64,000 nt of DNA from Tigriopus japonicus (GCA_010645155.1 JAAGOF010000250.1:850756-914755); one strand, 5' to 3'. Shown: positions 1 to 11,665, counted from the first letter of the stretch. Program-made: numbers and translations. Notes: generated from the sequence alone by a model not told the origin.

Positions 1-1107
1 GGCCTAAAGTCCATTTTGGTTCCGAATTTCAAAGTAAACATCAGTAGATAGCGGTGTTTACCATCAGAGGACGCTTCCAGGTTAGGAATCTAGGTGCTTC
101 GCGCCTATATCTAAGGCCTTTGGTTAATCACTTTATATTCTTGCAATGCCTTAGTAGCAACGGCCAGATGTCTAGCGTGGCTACAGGTGGATGGATACAA
201 GGTGCGGTTGGGATTTTTTTCCTGTCGACTAGAGAAATGTCTCTCGAGAAATAAAAGTGCCCTGCAACCAAAATTTGTCATAACGGGAAGCTGAACTGAA
301 GAGGGATTAATAAATCGATTGACTTATTGGTCATTTCACTCAAAAAAAAAAGCATCTTCAAAATTTATGTCGAGGACCCCAAATAAAGATTTGAATTAAT
401 GGAAATTGAGTTAACTGATCATAACCTTTTTCCTCTACTTTCATTTTTTGGTTGCTCTGATTTGCTAACAACGTAACTAATGTTTGGCAGGAAATTTGGT
501 TGAGGAAGTTGATTGGGTGGAAAATCCCCTTCTGCGCCTAGGAAATGGGTTGGGTGGTATTTTGATAAGCATAATTTACTGGAAAACAGCCTTGAAGGGG
601 TCTAAAATAGATTGAAAAGTTCTTCATATGATTTTAGCATTCACTTTCATTTCTCAAGAGCAAGTGTTGATATTATGCAAAAAATAATAACCATGGTGAG
701 GATGGTGAACTCTAAACGTCACTTTGAACGTGACGTTGAAACAAAGCTTTGAATTTTAAATCTGCTTGAAATTGACAACGAACTTTTGCATGACTATGAA
801 CTTTTAAAAGCCAAATTGATCGATGATGGTAGTCTGGATCTATGTAGAGCTTTATTTAATATCCGATTGAGTACGAATTAGGAATCTGAGTCTAATTCTC
901 TATTGGGGTATATCATATTTTTATTTCAGTCGGCTCAACGTCAAATAATCGACCAAAATAACGATCTATTTTTTCACTTGACTTCACTATGGTAAGATGA
1001 TTGATAAGATGGAAGATATGGTTACATGGAATGATTGACACTGTACTTAGTCAACTCAATGATGATTCAATCCAGGGTCACTTTCGAAATAGTGCTTGGG
1101 TCCAATA
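1..1107. other. intergenic, no gene seen
   Basis: A+T-rich sequence with only short open frames (up to 66 codons) that show no family signature, no codon bias I can see and no splice-supported continuation. I see no RNA gene or clear repeat boundary here. Confidence 0.5.
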
Positions 1108-1634
1108 AATTATATGGAGCAAGAACACTGTATTTCTGGAGCGGGAGGCTAACGGTGAGAATTATGATTTCCTGTAGGATTAATTCAATTACTTTCTTCT
1201 GCCAATTAGACCTTGCTTGTATTCCGTAGACAACGTATTTCAATTTTCAGCTCAGTCAAATGATGGAGTGAAAAGTTATACCTTCTCAAACTTATGCATT
1301 GAAGAGGGCATAGAATGAATGAACTTGCCCTTTTGTGGTAAAACTTATGTACTGAAAAGAGTAGAGAATGAATGAGTTCACCCTATTGTGGTAAAAGAAA
1401 TGCCAGAAAAGAGCTGGTTCATTCATTCTCGGCAAGATTTGCCCTGAACTTTGACAGAGCATAACTTTTAACTCCGACGTTCGATTGAGCTGAAAATTGA
1501 AATACGTATTCTTGTCAACATAGGCAAGGACTCATTTGAAAAAGAACGTAATTGAATTGTTACTACTGGAAATCATGATTCCTCTCGTTAGCCTCCCAGT
1601 TCAGAGAAACTCAGTGGTTCTTGTATGGAGTGAG
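1108..1634. repeat. fold-back (inverted-repeat) element, copy 1
   Basis: The left arm (about 1108-1290) is matched in reverse complement by the right arm (about 1440-1634). Both arms share the blocks GGGAGGCTAACG and GTATTTCAATTTTCAGCTCA (left-strand reading), with moderate divergence between them. Between the arms a unit of about 53 bp is tandemly duplicated at about 1288-1395; each unit contains GAATGAATGA and a TTGTGGTAAA-like end. A second, partial copy of the same family lies at 51169-51750 in the robo gene. There is no coding capacity, so this looks like a non-autonomous fold-back or MITE-type DNA element. The superfamily is undetermined because I could not define the terminal bases or a target duplication. 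Confidence 0.65.
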
Positions 1635-2395
1635 TGAAAACAATATTTTTGTTGCAAAAACTTTGTTGCATTTTATGTTAAGCCCCAAGCTGAAGTGTTT
1701 TCCTCAGTCGTCAGGAAGTATAGAATTGTTTTTCATCAAAAATGTCCCGACTCTGATTACATTAAAAAGTGCCCCCTAACAAGGACAAATGGTAAAAGTC
1801 TACAAACCCATTGTTTCATAGAGAATGCTACCTTTTTCGTGAAAAATGTGTTTCTGAAAGTGAATGCACAATTAATTGTACACTAAGTAAGTTCCAAGAG
1901 GTTGCAAAAAGCAAAATAATTGCACAACATAAAAAACCAAGCAAAAGAAGGAAAAGTCTTTTGAACCCTTCTATTGTTTGTCGTGGACCTCTTAACTATT
2001 AAATGCTGAAAAATTGAGAAAATTCTTGGTCTCATATAAATACCCTAACTTCCTTACTTCATGGCTGAGGAAAAAAGAAAAAAATAGTCTTCTTTGCTTC
2101 TATGGCAGAATTTCAATTTCATTTTTTTAAATATTGATTGATTGATTTATTCAATCGTTTTTTATTTTGTTTTTGTATTTTATAATAATGTAAATATTGA
2201 TAATTTATTTCATATGAATTATTCATTACCTTTGTAACCATCAATCGGAGATCGGCTAATCAATACTTTGGTTACACTTACAAAATTCTTTTCCTCACCT
2301 ATTTTTTTTTGTTTTTTTTTTCTGGTTGATTTTTTGTTACCGCGACAAGGAATGGGATTCCCGGTAAAGAAAGTTAAATATTAACGTTACTGCAT
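1635..2395. other. intergenic, A+T-rich, no gene seen
   Basis: Contains low-complexity T- and A-rich stretches (2120-2340) and short unrecognised frames only. It ends at the 3' end of the LINE copy that follows on the minus strand. Confidence 0.45.
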
Positions 2396-2457
2396 AAAAC
2401 ATAAGATCAGCATTTATATGATACTTGGTCTACCAACGAATCAGTGTTGGCAGATCT

Positions 2458-3047
2458 TTACAACCCTTGTAAAGTGGGTTGATCAGGAATAGCATCTAAA
2501 AATTTGTCCAATCCTGCTTTAAATACTGTTAGAGGATTAGCTTCTACAAATTCCCGACGAAGACTGATGGGCAAAAAATTGAACAATGAAGGAGCCCAAT
2601 AAAGAAGAGAGGAGGACTTCATTGATCGAACTAGCCTCGATTCCTTGGATTTGGAGGTGCTCTCAGAACGCACGTAAAACCTCTACCATCGCTACAACTG
2701 ATCTCAAATCCTGGGTTAGGACAGAGCCCATGAATGCTCTTGAAGACATACAGTATCAGATACCTTTCATACCTTCTCTGAGTACTGTACAGCCCTAACT
2801 TCTGGAGCCTCTCCCAATTCGACAGCTCTCTCATTCCTGTGATGTTCCTAGTAAAACATTTTTGAATCTGCTCGACCTTTTGCAAACCTGCCAAACTCAT
2901 TGGAGCCCAAATGGGGGAAGCATATTCAAGATGCGGTTGAACAATCGACTTGTACAGAGTTAGCATCGTAATACTATCTCTGGACTTGAAAGTGCGATAG
3001 ATCCAACCACATGTTTGAAATGCCTTCCCCACTTTCAACTGGATATG
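2458..3047 (-). pseudogene. LINE reverse transcriptase, C-terminal part (relic)
   Basis: The minus-strand frame contains VQPHLEYASPIWAP followed by a region rich in RLQKLGLYS-type residues. This is the conserved block after the RT palm in Jockey/CR1/L2-type LINEs. The frame shifts near 2640, where a second minus frame carries the remaining C-terminal residues (SSSLLYWAPSLFNFLPISLR), which match copy 2 at 8811-8587. It is a relic of the LINE copy described above, cut off from the rest of the RT by the inserted hAT-like element. No host function is implied. Confidence 0.75.
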
Positions 3048-3089
3048 CTCATCAATAGGGACGGGCAGAAAGTGCAAATAATCTTACCC

Positions 3090-3275
3090 TTTTAGTTACC
3101 AAAAGTTGCAAAAAATGTGCCTAAAAGTGCAAAACAAAGTGCAGAAAAATGTTGAAAGTGCAAATAAATGTCGAAAAAGAGCAAATAAATGTCGAAAAAG
3201 TGCATTTAAATGTCAAAAAAGAGCAAATAAACGTCAGAAAAATGCAAATAAATGTCAAAAAAGAGCAAATACCTT
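3090..3275. repeat. minisatellite inside the hAT-like element
   Basis: Irregular tandem units of roughly 18-21 bp built on GTGCAAATAAATGTCGAAAA, many with one or two changes. Related GTGCAAATAAA units recur near the other end of the same element (4240-4300) in the same orientation. Subterminal repeats of this kind are common in hAT elements, where they may bind transposase. That role is inferred here. Confidence 0.7.
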
Positions 3276-3319
3276 GCATTTGGAATTAAAACGTCATTCA
3301 TGGAGTACCCACGGCTCCT

Positions 3320-3815
3320 AATTGAGCGGGAGAAGTCATTTACAAGTTCTAAAGACATTTGAGACTAGTTTGAGGTGAAGAGACAATGCTACACAAGTAA
3401 TAGTAATAGAGTTCTATTAATTAGGTCATTAGCAAAAAGGATGTAAAGTCATGAAAAATACTCTAGTCAACAATCTTCTGAATTTTTCATTCCTAAGGTG
3501 GTCTCGTGGATGTATGTACCTCAAATATTGTCGAAATATATTTAGCAATTGTTTAATATGGCTTTACATCACTCTGTTTTCGTCTTTCAAGTTGTTCAAA
3601 AATAGACATTGAAAATTGAACAGGAAATACCCATGTGTGCCTAACAATTGCATCAAAGAAAATAGTCATAAATGTGTTTTAAGCATGTTTTTAGTGACAT
3701 TACTTCAATATTTGGCCCATGGCCTAATTACCAGAACTCTATTTCAAATGTGGCATTCATTGTCTCATCACATCAAAACTGTTCTCAATTACTTTTGGAA
3801 CTTAAAAGTAATATC
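3320..3815. repeat. long-inverted-repeat family, diverged copy C
   Basis: Similar to the element at 19468-20370 in the same order: a GAAGTCATTT arm, a TTTGAGAC-ACTTTTGA-like block, a TTAATTAGGTCA-like block, the internal GTACCTCAAATATTGTCGAAAT segment, and then the GGCCTAATTA and CATCAAAACTGTTCTC segments toward the other arm. It lies wholly inside the hAT-like element at 3056-4341. It is therefore either nested there or a shared ancestral component. It has no coding capacity. Confidence 0.55.
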
Positions 3816-4374
3816 TCCAAGTCAATTAAACAATGTGTACTGCTACATTGATGTATCCTTAGCTTGATGATTTTAAGTTTATAACGGCCTTTTTTTAGAA
3901 ATAGCGATCTTTGAAGGCAGCAAACCTAATTCTGCAATCTATATTGTTTGTAGATCCTTTTATTACCATAATATGGGTTTCTTTAGGTTTACTATTTGTT
4001 GGTTGCATGCAATGAGATTCTTTTGTCTAATCTTTAGTTTAGTAAACAGGACGTTATAGTTAAAGCCAAGGTGGTGAATAAAGTGTGAGGAGTGCATCTG
4101 AAATGCACATATTTCTTCAAGGTGCTAAGAATGGTTGATTGAATATGCAAGCTTTTTCAACTAGTTCAAAATTTGATCTTGAAACTAAAAATTCTTTCAA
4201 AAGCCACAACATTTTTTAAACAATTTGTCAATTTTGGCCAAAAACGTAAATAAAAAGTGCAAATAAAGGTGAAAAGTGCAAAAGTGCAGAAAAATGGGTT
4301 TATGTTACCAAAAATCTTTTTACACTATTTGCCCGTCCCTACTCATCAAACTTTCAATCATCTTGGACGACAAC

Positions 4375-4680
4375 TCAAAAATCCCTCATGGACGATACCT
4401 GCTCAATATCACAACCTCCATTGTCTTTGAGTGGAACATCTAATTTGGACGTCCCATAAGTAATTGTACGGAATTTCATCCCGTTCAATGCCATATTACT
4501 CTCGCCAACCCAAGAGTAGACTTTCTCGAAGTCCTCAACTAAACATTTTGGGTCCTGACCATTTCTTTCACAAACTAATTTCGTATAATCAGCATATGAA
4601 GAAATACTGGCTTTTGCACTAAACTTCTGAAGAGGAGAAAAACGAAAAGGATGAACAGGAGCAGACCTAAAATTGAACAT
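4375..4680 (-). pseudogene. LINE reverse transcriptase palm fragment (relic)
   Basis: This minus-strand frame contains SISSYADYTKLVCERNGQDP, the RT catalytic loop region. It aligns with SISSYADDTKLVCGRNGQDP in copy 2. The second catalytic aspartate of the YxDD motif is replaced by tyrosine, so this copy could not polymerise even if its frame were intact. It belongs to LINE copy 1 and is separated from the C-terminal part by the hAT-like insertion that ends at 4341. Confidence 0.8.
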
Positions 4681-4937
4681 TTTGGAACACCTGACTTGAC
4701 ATCATACATGGCACTAACTGATCTTTAAACCCTTACAATTTTCTATTACTCATGAAACTACCAATCCAATTCAGAACCTTACCCTGGATCCCAAACTCTT
4801 TGAGTTAATCAAGCAAAAGACCAAGATCTACCTTATCAAAGGCCTTGGCAAAGTCAAGATAGACTACATCAACTTACTCGTGACTTTCAAGCCCTTCAAT
4901 GATCTGCTCAATGTGGTCAATCAATTGGGTTACAGTT

Positions 4938-5558
4938 CTAAAATGGGCTCGAAACCCATGCTGCCCAGGGGTCATTGTCTTCCAAATACTCAACAAGCTT
5001 GGACTTCATAATCTTCTCAAAAACCTTTGCAACGCTGGAAGTCAGAGAAATGGGCCTATAATTACTAAAGAGTGACTTATCTCCGCCCTTAAAAATTGGA
5101 ACAACATGAGCTACTTTTAGAGAAGAGGGAAACTTGTCCTGATCTAAGATGCGGCGCATCAAATAGGAGAAAACTGGGGCAAGAATATGTGAGCATTTCA
5201 TCAGAAACTGAGATGTCACACCATCAGGTCCAGGAGAACTCGAGAGCTTTAACCTCATGATGGCTGCAAAAGCGTCTTGATCTGTTACTACCAGATCCTC
5301 CAACTGATTATCCTGACTCTCAATGCCAGTCTCATCAACAATAATACTAGCGTCATGATCTGCTTTTCCTACCCTTTTTGGAATCAAAAATTTACTTGAG
5401 AACTGATCTCCAAGCATATTGGTCATAACCTCACAATCATTGACGGTTTTACCGTTGACCTCAAAAGGTCCTACCGGATACTTAATTTTTTCTCTTTGTG
5501 TTTGCAAATCAATTTTTTTTTTAAATGTTTCCTTTTTAGTTAGAAGAACAATGCTCAA
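4938..5558 (-). pseudogene. LINE reverse transcriptase N-terminal (fingers) fragment (relic)
   Basis: A minus-strand frame of 206 codons. It contains LKLSSSPGPDGVTSQFL (the RT entry block with PGPDG), VVPIFKGGDKSLFSNYRPIS and the start of the next conserved block. It is parallel to 10470-10181 and onward in copy 2. A frameshift near 4970 converts the expected GQHGFR block into unrelated residues. The first 25 or so residues do not match copy 2, which marks the 5' truncation point of this LINE near 5520. Confidence 0.8.
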
Positions 5559-5560
5559 AC

Positions 5561-6051
5561 ACCATCTTTGAAATATATCGCCTACATATTCAAAATGATT
5601 TTAAACTCAACTTAATATTCATGAGTAGTCAACAACCATCTCCCCTAAGTTGTATTGAGTCGTTGTCTGTTACTTGTCCTGAGAAAAGATATCCTTTACT
5701 CTAAGTTTAGTGCAAATCAGAGTCCGGTCAAAAACAATTGCATGCACCTTCCGTCTTGCTGAGACGTTCATTTTTTTGGCAGATCCCTTAATTAAGCGTT
5801 GTGTTCGTTTTTTGAAGTCCCCCAAAAAATTCAATTTACATTTGTCAATGGATAGAATTCTCTCACAGTTTTAAAATGGGTCCTTGCTTAGATTGTAAGA
5901 TGTTTGTATTACGGAGATTATTACAAGTAGGCTGAAAGTTGACTATTTGGGCAGTCGTCGTTAGTACATACTGTACGTGGTGGTGGTGTAATAGATAAAA
6001 GGGTTGCGATACTGGCTGGTCATGGAAACAGATCCCTCGTCCACGTAAACA
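5561..6051. other. intergenic, no gene seen
   Basis: Short unrecognised frames only. I see no repeat arms, RNA gene or splice-supported exon. Confidence 0.4.
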
Positions 6052-6350
6052 TAACTAGGGGTGCAGATTTCAGGGAAATAAGATTTTATGCCAAAAACAT
6101 GTTTATTCCAAACTTTTAAAGTTTATTTGCTATTTTTGGGCAAATAATTGCGAAACATGTTAATTTTGGTCAAATAAATGCAAGGATTGTCGTTTTTGGG
6201 CACGTAAATAAAGAAGTTATCCTGTTTTGGCATTTAAATGCGAAAATTGTCTGCTTTGAGTAACGCAAAATTTTTTGAGGGCAAAAAAAGAAGAGAATGC
6301 AGAAAATTGTCTTTTTGGGCAAAAAAATTATAGATATTTTTGCCCTAGAG
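6052..6350. repeat. A+T-rich minisatellite-like block
   Basis: Irregular tandem units of about 38-40 bp around TTTTGGGCAAATAAATGCGA-like sequence. The block begins CTAGGGGTGC and ends TTTTGCCCTAG, which is weakly inverted. It resembles the repeat block in the hAT-like element at 3056-4341 and may be a related but decayed element. I could not find a target duplication. Confidence 0.45.
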
Positions 6351-8985
6351 ATCAGATTTTGTCAGATCATTGTACACGATTATTGACGATCTTGAATAGA
6401 AATAATCCCTGGGAATAAAATATTGACAATAAAAACAATCTTCACAACATCATTTCTCTGAAGGATTACATAATGCCACCAGAAAGAAATATTTCGATCA
6501 AAAACAGTTGATACAGTTGAGAGTAGCATTGAAACCTAGTCCTGTCAACTAGGTCTAAATCTGACTACAAGTTAGTGGAATCTAAAGCTCATTTCTCGAA
6601 TTTAGGGGCCAGTTTTGCTTTATTTTTGGCAATTTTTTGTCTCTTTTTGCCATTTAATTTATGTTTTTCACAATGCATCTTTGATAACAAACCCAGTTTC
6701 AATCTGTTATTAAATAGTATCTATTTACTACTGAGATAGGCATCACGTTGTTCATTCTTTCATTTTCAGTGCTCTCTTTTTCAATCGAAGGGGTTGATTC
6801 TGGCTTGGGCTTTGTGGGCAGCCATACTTTTAGGCATTTTCACTTCTATTGCACTAAGGTAAATATGAATTACTAGTCCAAAGGTTGTTTTTCAATAGTG
6901 TATCTCAACTGATTTTTTTTTCAAAGCAATCGAAAGGCAAAATCCATGAATGAAATAATTTATCCGAGCCCTAGAATCGGTTTTAAACATTGGAACATAA
7001 ACCTTCGGATTGGCTTTTTAAAAACCCACAAAACAGCATCTTCGTAAGATAACTAAACATTAATGTATATATCTTCCTCATTGTTCGGAAAAATCCTTGA
7101 AGCTTACATGGTGCAAAATTAATTCTGCCCTCAATTTGTAATTTTTAGAACTGTGCAAAATATTCTCTTGAGATTTGGAATGAAAAAAAACAAGAATTTT
7201 GCCATGCCACCTGGTTGTGAGTCCAAGTTTTATCAAGGAACCGGCTGGAATGCTACTTTCCAAGTGAAGTTTATGGAACAAAACCCGTGGCATGCAACAT
7301 ACCTTCGAGACCAATTATACGACCTCTGCGTGTTTCACTCTCGATGGAACAAAACAGAATACAGGTGAGATAGAAGGTGTTTTAACTAAAAAAGTTAGGA
7401 TTGAGGAAAACGTCATTCATTGCCGAAATAATGTATTTCAATATCTATTTTTTGCAGGAAGCTATTAGGAACAAAGGCAATATTCTTGACTTCACTTCGA
7501 GACCCCGTCTCCCAATTTGAAAGCTAATATAGTTACTTTCACCTTGGCAAGCACTTTGGCTTGAAAATACACCAATATGTTGAAAAGTGAGAAACAATGA
7601 ATTATGAAGGACTTTTGCTTCGACTTTTGATTTCATTGCCTCTTGTTCGCACATAGCAGTTGCCAGATGAACATTTGATGTGACATTATTCACAAAACAA
7701 CTTTTTTTTTTGGTTCGATGGCATTTAGCCGAATGTTTTCATGATGGAAAAATCAGAACACTCTAAAAGGCAGTTGATAAAAACCGCCTTCTAAAGATCA
7801 TGGCTTATCATGATCTCTACACGTTTTATCATTATGGAATAGAATCAAAGTTCTTCATAATTCATTGTAACTTTTCCCCCTTTGCCACTTTTCAATAACC
7901 CATTTTCAGGGTATATTCTGGACACTTCCACCTTCGCGGCTATTTAAGTGATAATCTCACCTATCGGGGTTTGAACCAACAAGCCTATGATTTAGGCTTG
8001 CCTTTCAGTGATCAATTGAACGAATCAAGAATAGCTGATTTTGTGACGGAACAATTGGGCACTTTCGATTTTGCAGTTATTGCGGAAAGATTTGACGAGT
8101 CTATGGTGATATTGGCGGACATTTTAAATGTTCCCCTCTCTTGAGTGGCCAGTTTGCCCCATTTAGTGCGCAAGGATAAACTAAGGGTAAAGTTAAAATA
8201 TACTTAAAGTTCTAGGAAAAGAAATGTCACCCCCAAATCTTGCTTTTTTAACCCCATTCAGCTGACAGCTCTCTTTCCTCACATGGCGCCAAGTTCGAAG
8301 TAACCAAGAGATGTTTATTTATTGTTTATGCCTCAGTGTTACTAAAATAAAAGGAACCAAAACTATTCTCCAGATATTTCCCTCCAAAAAGTAATCTTTA
8401 GGAAGATGTTTATACCAGATTTGACCAACTTAAAAGTTTTTCTTGTTTAAAGGACAAATAGAAATAAAGTAAAGCATCAAAGATCACACAATTTCAACAC
8501 ACACACATTTCACAATTTCTGCACAACTTTCCTGATTTCAACTTGATTAAGGGTTCACTTAGAGGAGTATAGAGAGGCCATTCTCGTCATTTTGTCTGCC
8601 GTTTATACAAAATTTGATCTACCAATGAGTTACTGTTGGCAGATCTGTACAACCCTTGAATAGTGGGTTGGTCAGGAACAGTATTTAAAAGATTGTCCAA
8701 TCCTGCATTAAATGCTGTTAGAGGATCAGCTCCTACATATTCCCGACGAAGACTAATGGGTAACAAATTGAACAATGAAGGAGCCCGATAAAGAAGAGAG
8801 GAGGACTTCATTGATCGAACTAGATTCCCTTGGATTTGGAGGTGCTCTCAGAACGCATGTAAAACCTCTACCGTCGCTCTAGCTGACCTCAAAGCCTGGG
8901 TTGGGACAGAGCCCATGAATGCTCTTGAAAACATTCAATATCAGATACCTTTCATACCTTCTCCGAGTACTGTACAGCCCTAACT

Positions 8986-9089
8986 GTTGATGGCCGGATT
9001 CGCCACCCTTGATTATTTGTATTTTCCCGCGCTTGTAAGCGACCTCTTTGGTCGTTTCGTTTCTACATAATCAAGAGAATTCACTGAGA
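8986..9089. repeat. 104-bp insertion with target-like direct repeat in LINE copy 2
   Basis: LINE copy 1 is continuous here, but copy 2 has 104 extra bases flanked by ACTGTACAGCCCTAACT at 8969-8985 and 9090-9106. The repeat extends to 21 bp with one mismatch. Inside, CTTGATTAT (9008-9016) pairs with ATAATCAAG (9067-9075), enclosing two small hairpins (CGCT-AGCG near 9029-9040 and ACC-GGT near 9042-9053). A long target duplication is typical of LINE-mediated retrotransposition, so this may be a retroposed small structured RNA. Confidence 0.6.
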
Positions 9090-9368
9090 ACTGTACAGCC
9101 CTAACTTTTGGAGTCTCTCCCAATGTGAGAGCTCTCTCATTCCTGTAATGTTCCTAGTGAAACATTTTGGATTTGCTCGACCTTTTGCAAACTTGCCGAA
9201 CTCAATTTGGTACAAATGGGTGAAGCATATTCAAGATGAGGCTGAACAATCGACATGTACAGAGTTGGCATCGCAATATTATCTCTGGACTTAAATGTGC
9301 AATAGAACCAGCCACACGTACCTATGAAATGCCTTCTCCACTTTTAACTGGAAATGCTCATCAAACTT

Positions 9369-10054
9369 TCAATCATCTTGGATGACAACTCTCAAATCCC
9401 TCATGGACGATACCTGCTCAATATCACAACCTCCAATGTCTTTGAGTGAAACATCTAATTTGGACGTCCCATACGTCATTGTACGGAATTTCATCCCGTT
9501 TAAAGCCATATCACTCTGGCCAACCCAAGAGTAGACTTTCTCTAAGTCCTCAACTAAACCATTTGGGTCCTGACCATTTCTTCCACAAACTAATTTCGTA
9601 TCATCAGCATATGAAGAAATACTGGCTTTCGGTCTAAACTTCTGAAGAGAAGAAATGGAAAGGATGAACATGAGCAGACCTAAAATTGAACATTTTGGAA
9701 CACCTGACTTGACATCATACATGGCACTAAATGATCCTTAAACCCTTACAATTTTCTATTACTCATGAAACTACCAATCCAATTCAGAACCTTACCCTGG
9801 ATACCAGACTCTTTGAGTTGATCGAGCAAAAGACCATGATCTACCTTATCAAAGGCCTTGGCAAAGTCAAGATAGACTACATCAACTGACTCATGACTTT
9901 CGAGCCCTTCAATGATTTGCTCAATATGATCAACCAATTGGGTTACTGTACTAAAGTGAGCTCGAAACCCATGCTGTCCAGAAGGAATTAAATCATGGAC
10001 TTCCAAATAATCTTCAAGCTTGGACTTCATCAATCTTCTCAAAAACCTTTGCAA
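9369..10054 (-). pseudogene. LINE reverse transcriptase central part (relic)
   Basis: Two adjacent minus frames. The first (10054-9746) contains GQHGFRAHFSTVTQLVDHIE and VVYLDFAKAFDKVDH, which are RT blocks that include the first catalytic aspartate. The second (9722-9369) contains SGVPKCSILGLLMF, a degraded form of the QGSxLGPLLF block, and SSYADDTKLVCGRNGQDP with both aspartates of YxDD. The break between frames lies near 9735. The blocks identify a LINE RT and no host role is implied. Confidence 0.85.
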
Positions 10055-10180
10055 CGCTGGAGGTCAGAGAAATGGGCCTATAATTACTAGGGAGTGACTT
10101 ATCTCCGCCCTTAAAATTTGGAACGGCATGAGCTACTTTTAGAGAAGAGGGAAACTTGCCCTGATCTAAAATGCAACGCA

Positions 10181-11665
10181 TCAAAAGGAGAAAGCAGGGG
10201 CAAGAATCTGTGAATATTTCATCAGAAACTGAGATGTCACACCATCAGGTCCAGGAGAACTCGAGAGCTTTAAGCTCTTGATGGCCTCAAAAGCATCTTG
10301 ATCTGTTACTACCAGATCCTCCAACTGATTATCCTGACTGTCAATGCCAGGCTCATCAACAACATTACTACAGTCATGGCCTGCTTTTCCTACCTTTTTT
10401 GGAATCGAAAATACGCTTGAGAACTGATCTCCAAGCAAATTAGCCATAACCTCACTATAATTAACGGTTTTACCGTCGACCTCAAAAGGTCCTACAGGAT
10501 GCTTCGTTTTTCTCTTTGTATTTGCAAACGAGAAAAACGCCTTTGGATTAGTCTTAACCTCCTGGACAACTCTACTTTCCTTTTCCATCTGACCAGAATC
10601 AATGGAGGCCCTAATCTTATCTTGAACCAAGGTCAATTTATTTTGGAGGCTAGCAAAAACTACTGGATTTGAAGTACGCCGAAGTCTTTTCGAAAGCTGA
10701 CAACTCCGTTTGAACAATTTCTTTCTAACCTTTGGAATTCTAGACAATGGCCTACCTTTTGCCACTATTTCTGGAATACCACTGGACAAACAAACCTCGT
10801 CAAAAAGTGAAATAAGCTTATTTGTAGCTTTATCTATTGATGGTTCCTGCTTTAGAATGGAAATCAAGTCCAACTCGCCTAATCTTTCAACAATAAGGGG
10901 CCAGTGTTCATCTTTGAACTGAAACTTGGCCACGCCCACCTTTTGAGCAGGTTTAACTCTAGAGCTCGCCGGCTTTTGAGTAATGGTCGACCCTATCTCA
11001 AGAATGTGATGATCTGAAAGACTACATGGGGCAACATGGACATACTGGATCAGATCAGGGTCATTGGAAAAAACTAAGTCCAGAACACTCTCTGCTCTGG
11101 TTGCAACACCAACGTGTTGAGAGAGATTACGCAAGATCGCAAACTCTTCTAATTTTTCGAAAGACGGCGATGCCGTTTTCGAAATGGGAATGTACCCATC
11201 CGGACTAACCTCCCACTCTACAATGCTAGCCGGAAAATTGAAGTCGCCAACAACAAAGAGGCGAGAACACACCTCTCGATCTAGCTCCTTTCGTGTAAAT
11301 TCGAGTGCCAAAAGAAATGAGGAAGAACTACAAGAAGGTGGCCGATACATTGTTACTATTGTAAGATCAAGAGCCTTGACGTGGCAAATCAAAACTTCTA
11401 CTTCTCCATTCGACTTATGAACATGACGAAAATGTAAGTCTTTCCAGACATATAGACATACGCCCCCAAGGGGGAAAATGGGATTCTCAGGGCGTACTCT
11501 ACCACATCGAACTAGCCTAAAACCAGCTATTGCTACTTCTTCATCTAAAACTCCTGGACGAAGCCAAGTCTCTGTAATGGAGATGAAGGAGACCTCTTTA
11601 TCAATGGCTAGCTCCTCCAATACTTTGACCTTTGTGCTGTCTTTTTTAGAAATCAGACAATGCAC
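10181..11665 (-). pseudogene. LINE endonuclease plus RT N-terminus (494-codon open frame)
   Basis: This is the longest open frame in the window. Residues about 1-230 form an apurinic-type endonuclease (exonuclease-endonuclease-phosphatase fold), with ITETWLRP near the start, GGVCLYVWKD, VTMYRPPSC, VVGDFNFP (catalytic D and N) and SDHHILEI (catalytic D and H). A lysine/arginine-rich linker follows, then KLSSSPGPDGVTSQFL, the entry of the reverse transcriptase. The frame ends at TGA near 10181. Copy 1 reads on at this point (SYLMRRILDQ), so a one-base deletion ended it. In the family the endonuclease nicks target DNA for target-primed reverse transcription. The endonuclease residues look intact; the whole polyprotein does not. 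Confidence 0.85.

Larger units (their letters stand above)
3056..4341. mobile_element. non-autonomous hAT-like transposon inserted in LINE copy 1
   Basis: The ends read TAGGGACGGGC and GCCCGTCCCTA, a perfect 11-bp terminal inverted repeat with weaker similarity further in. The element is flanked by an exact 8-bp direct repeat, CTCATCAA, at 3048-3055 and 4342-4349. The paralogous LINE at about 9357-9375 has a single CTCATCAA with continuous flanks, which gives an empty site for comparison. An 8-bp target duplication and YAGGG-type ends are characteristic of the hAT superfamily. The 1,286-bp interior has no transposase-like frame; it holds a minisatellite (3090-3275) and a diverged copy of the long-inverted-repeat family (3320-3815). 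Confidence 0.85.
2396..5560 (-). mobile_element. Jockey/CR1-like LINE, copy 1, 5'-truncated and interrupted
   Basis: A minus-strand non-LTR retrotransposon fragment that aligns along its length with the copy at 8585-12560. Reading right to left it holds the end of the linker and the RT fingers (5558-4938), the RT palm (4680-4375) and the RT thumb and C-terminal region (3047-2458). It lacks the endonuclease and ORF1 parts found in copy 2, so it is 5'-truncated, as is common for LINEs. The polymerase motif reads YADY where copy 2 has YADD, and several frameshifts break the frame (for example near 4970), so it is inactive. A 1,286-bp hAT-like element (3056-4341) is inserted between the palm and the thumb. 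Confidence 0.85.
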
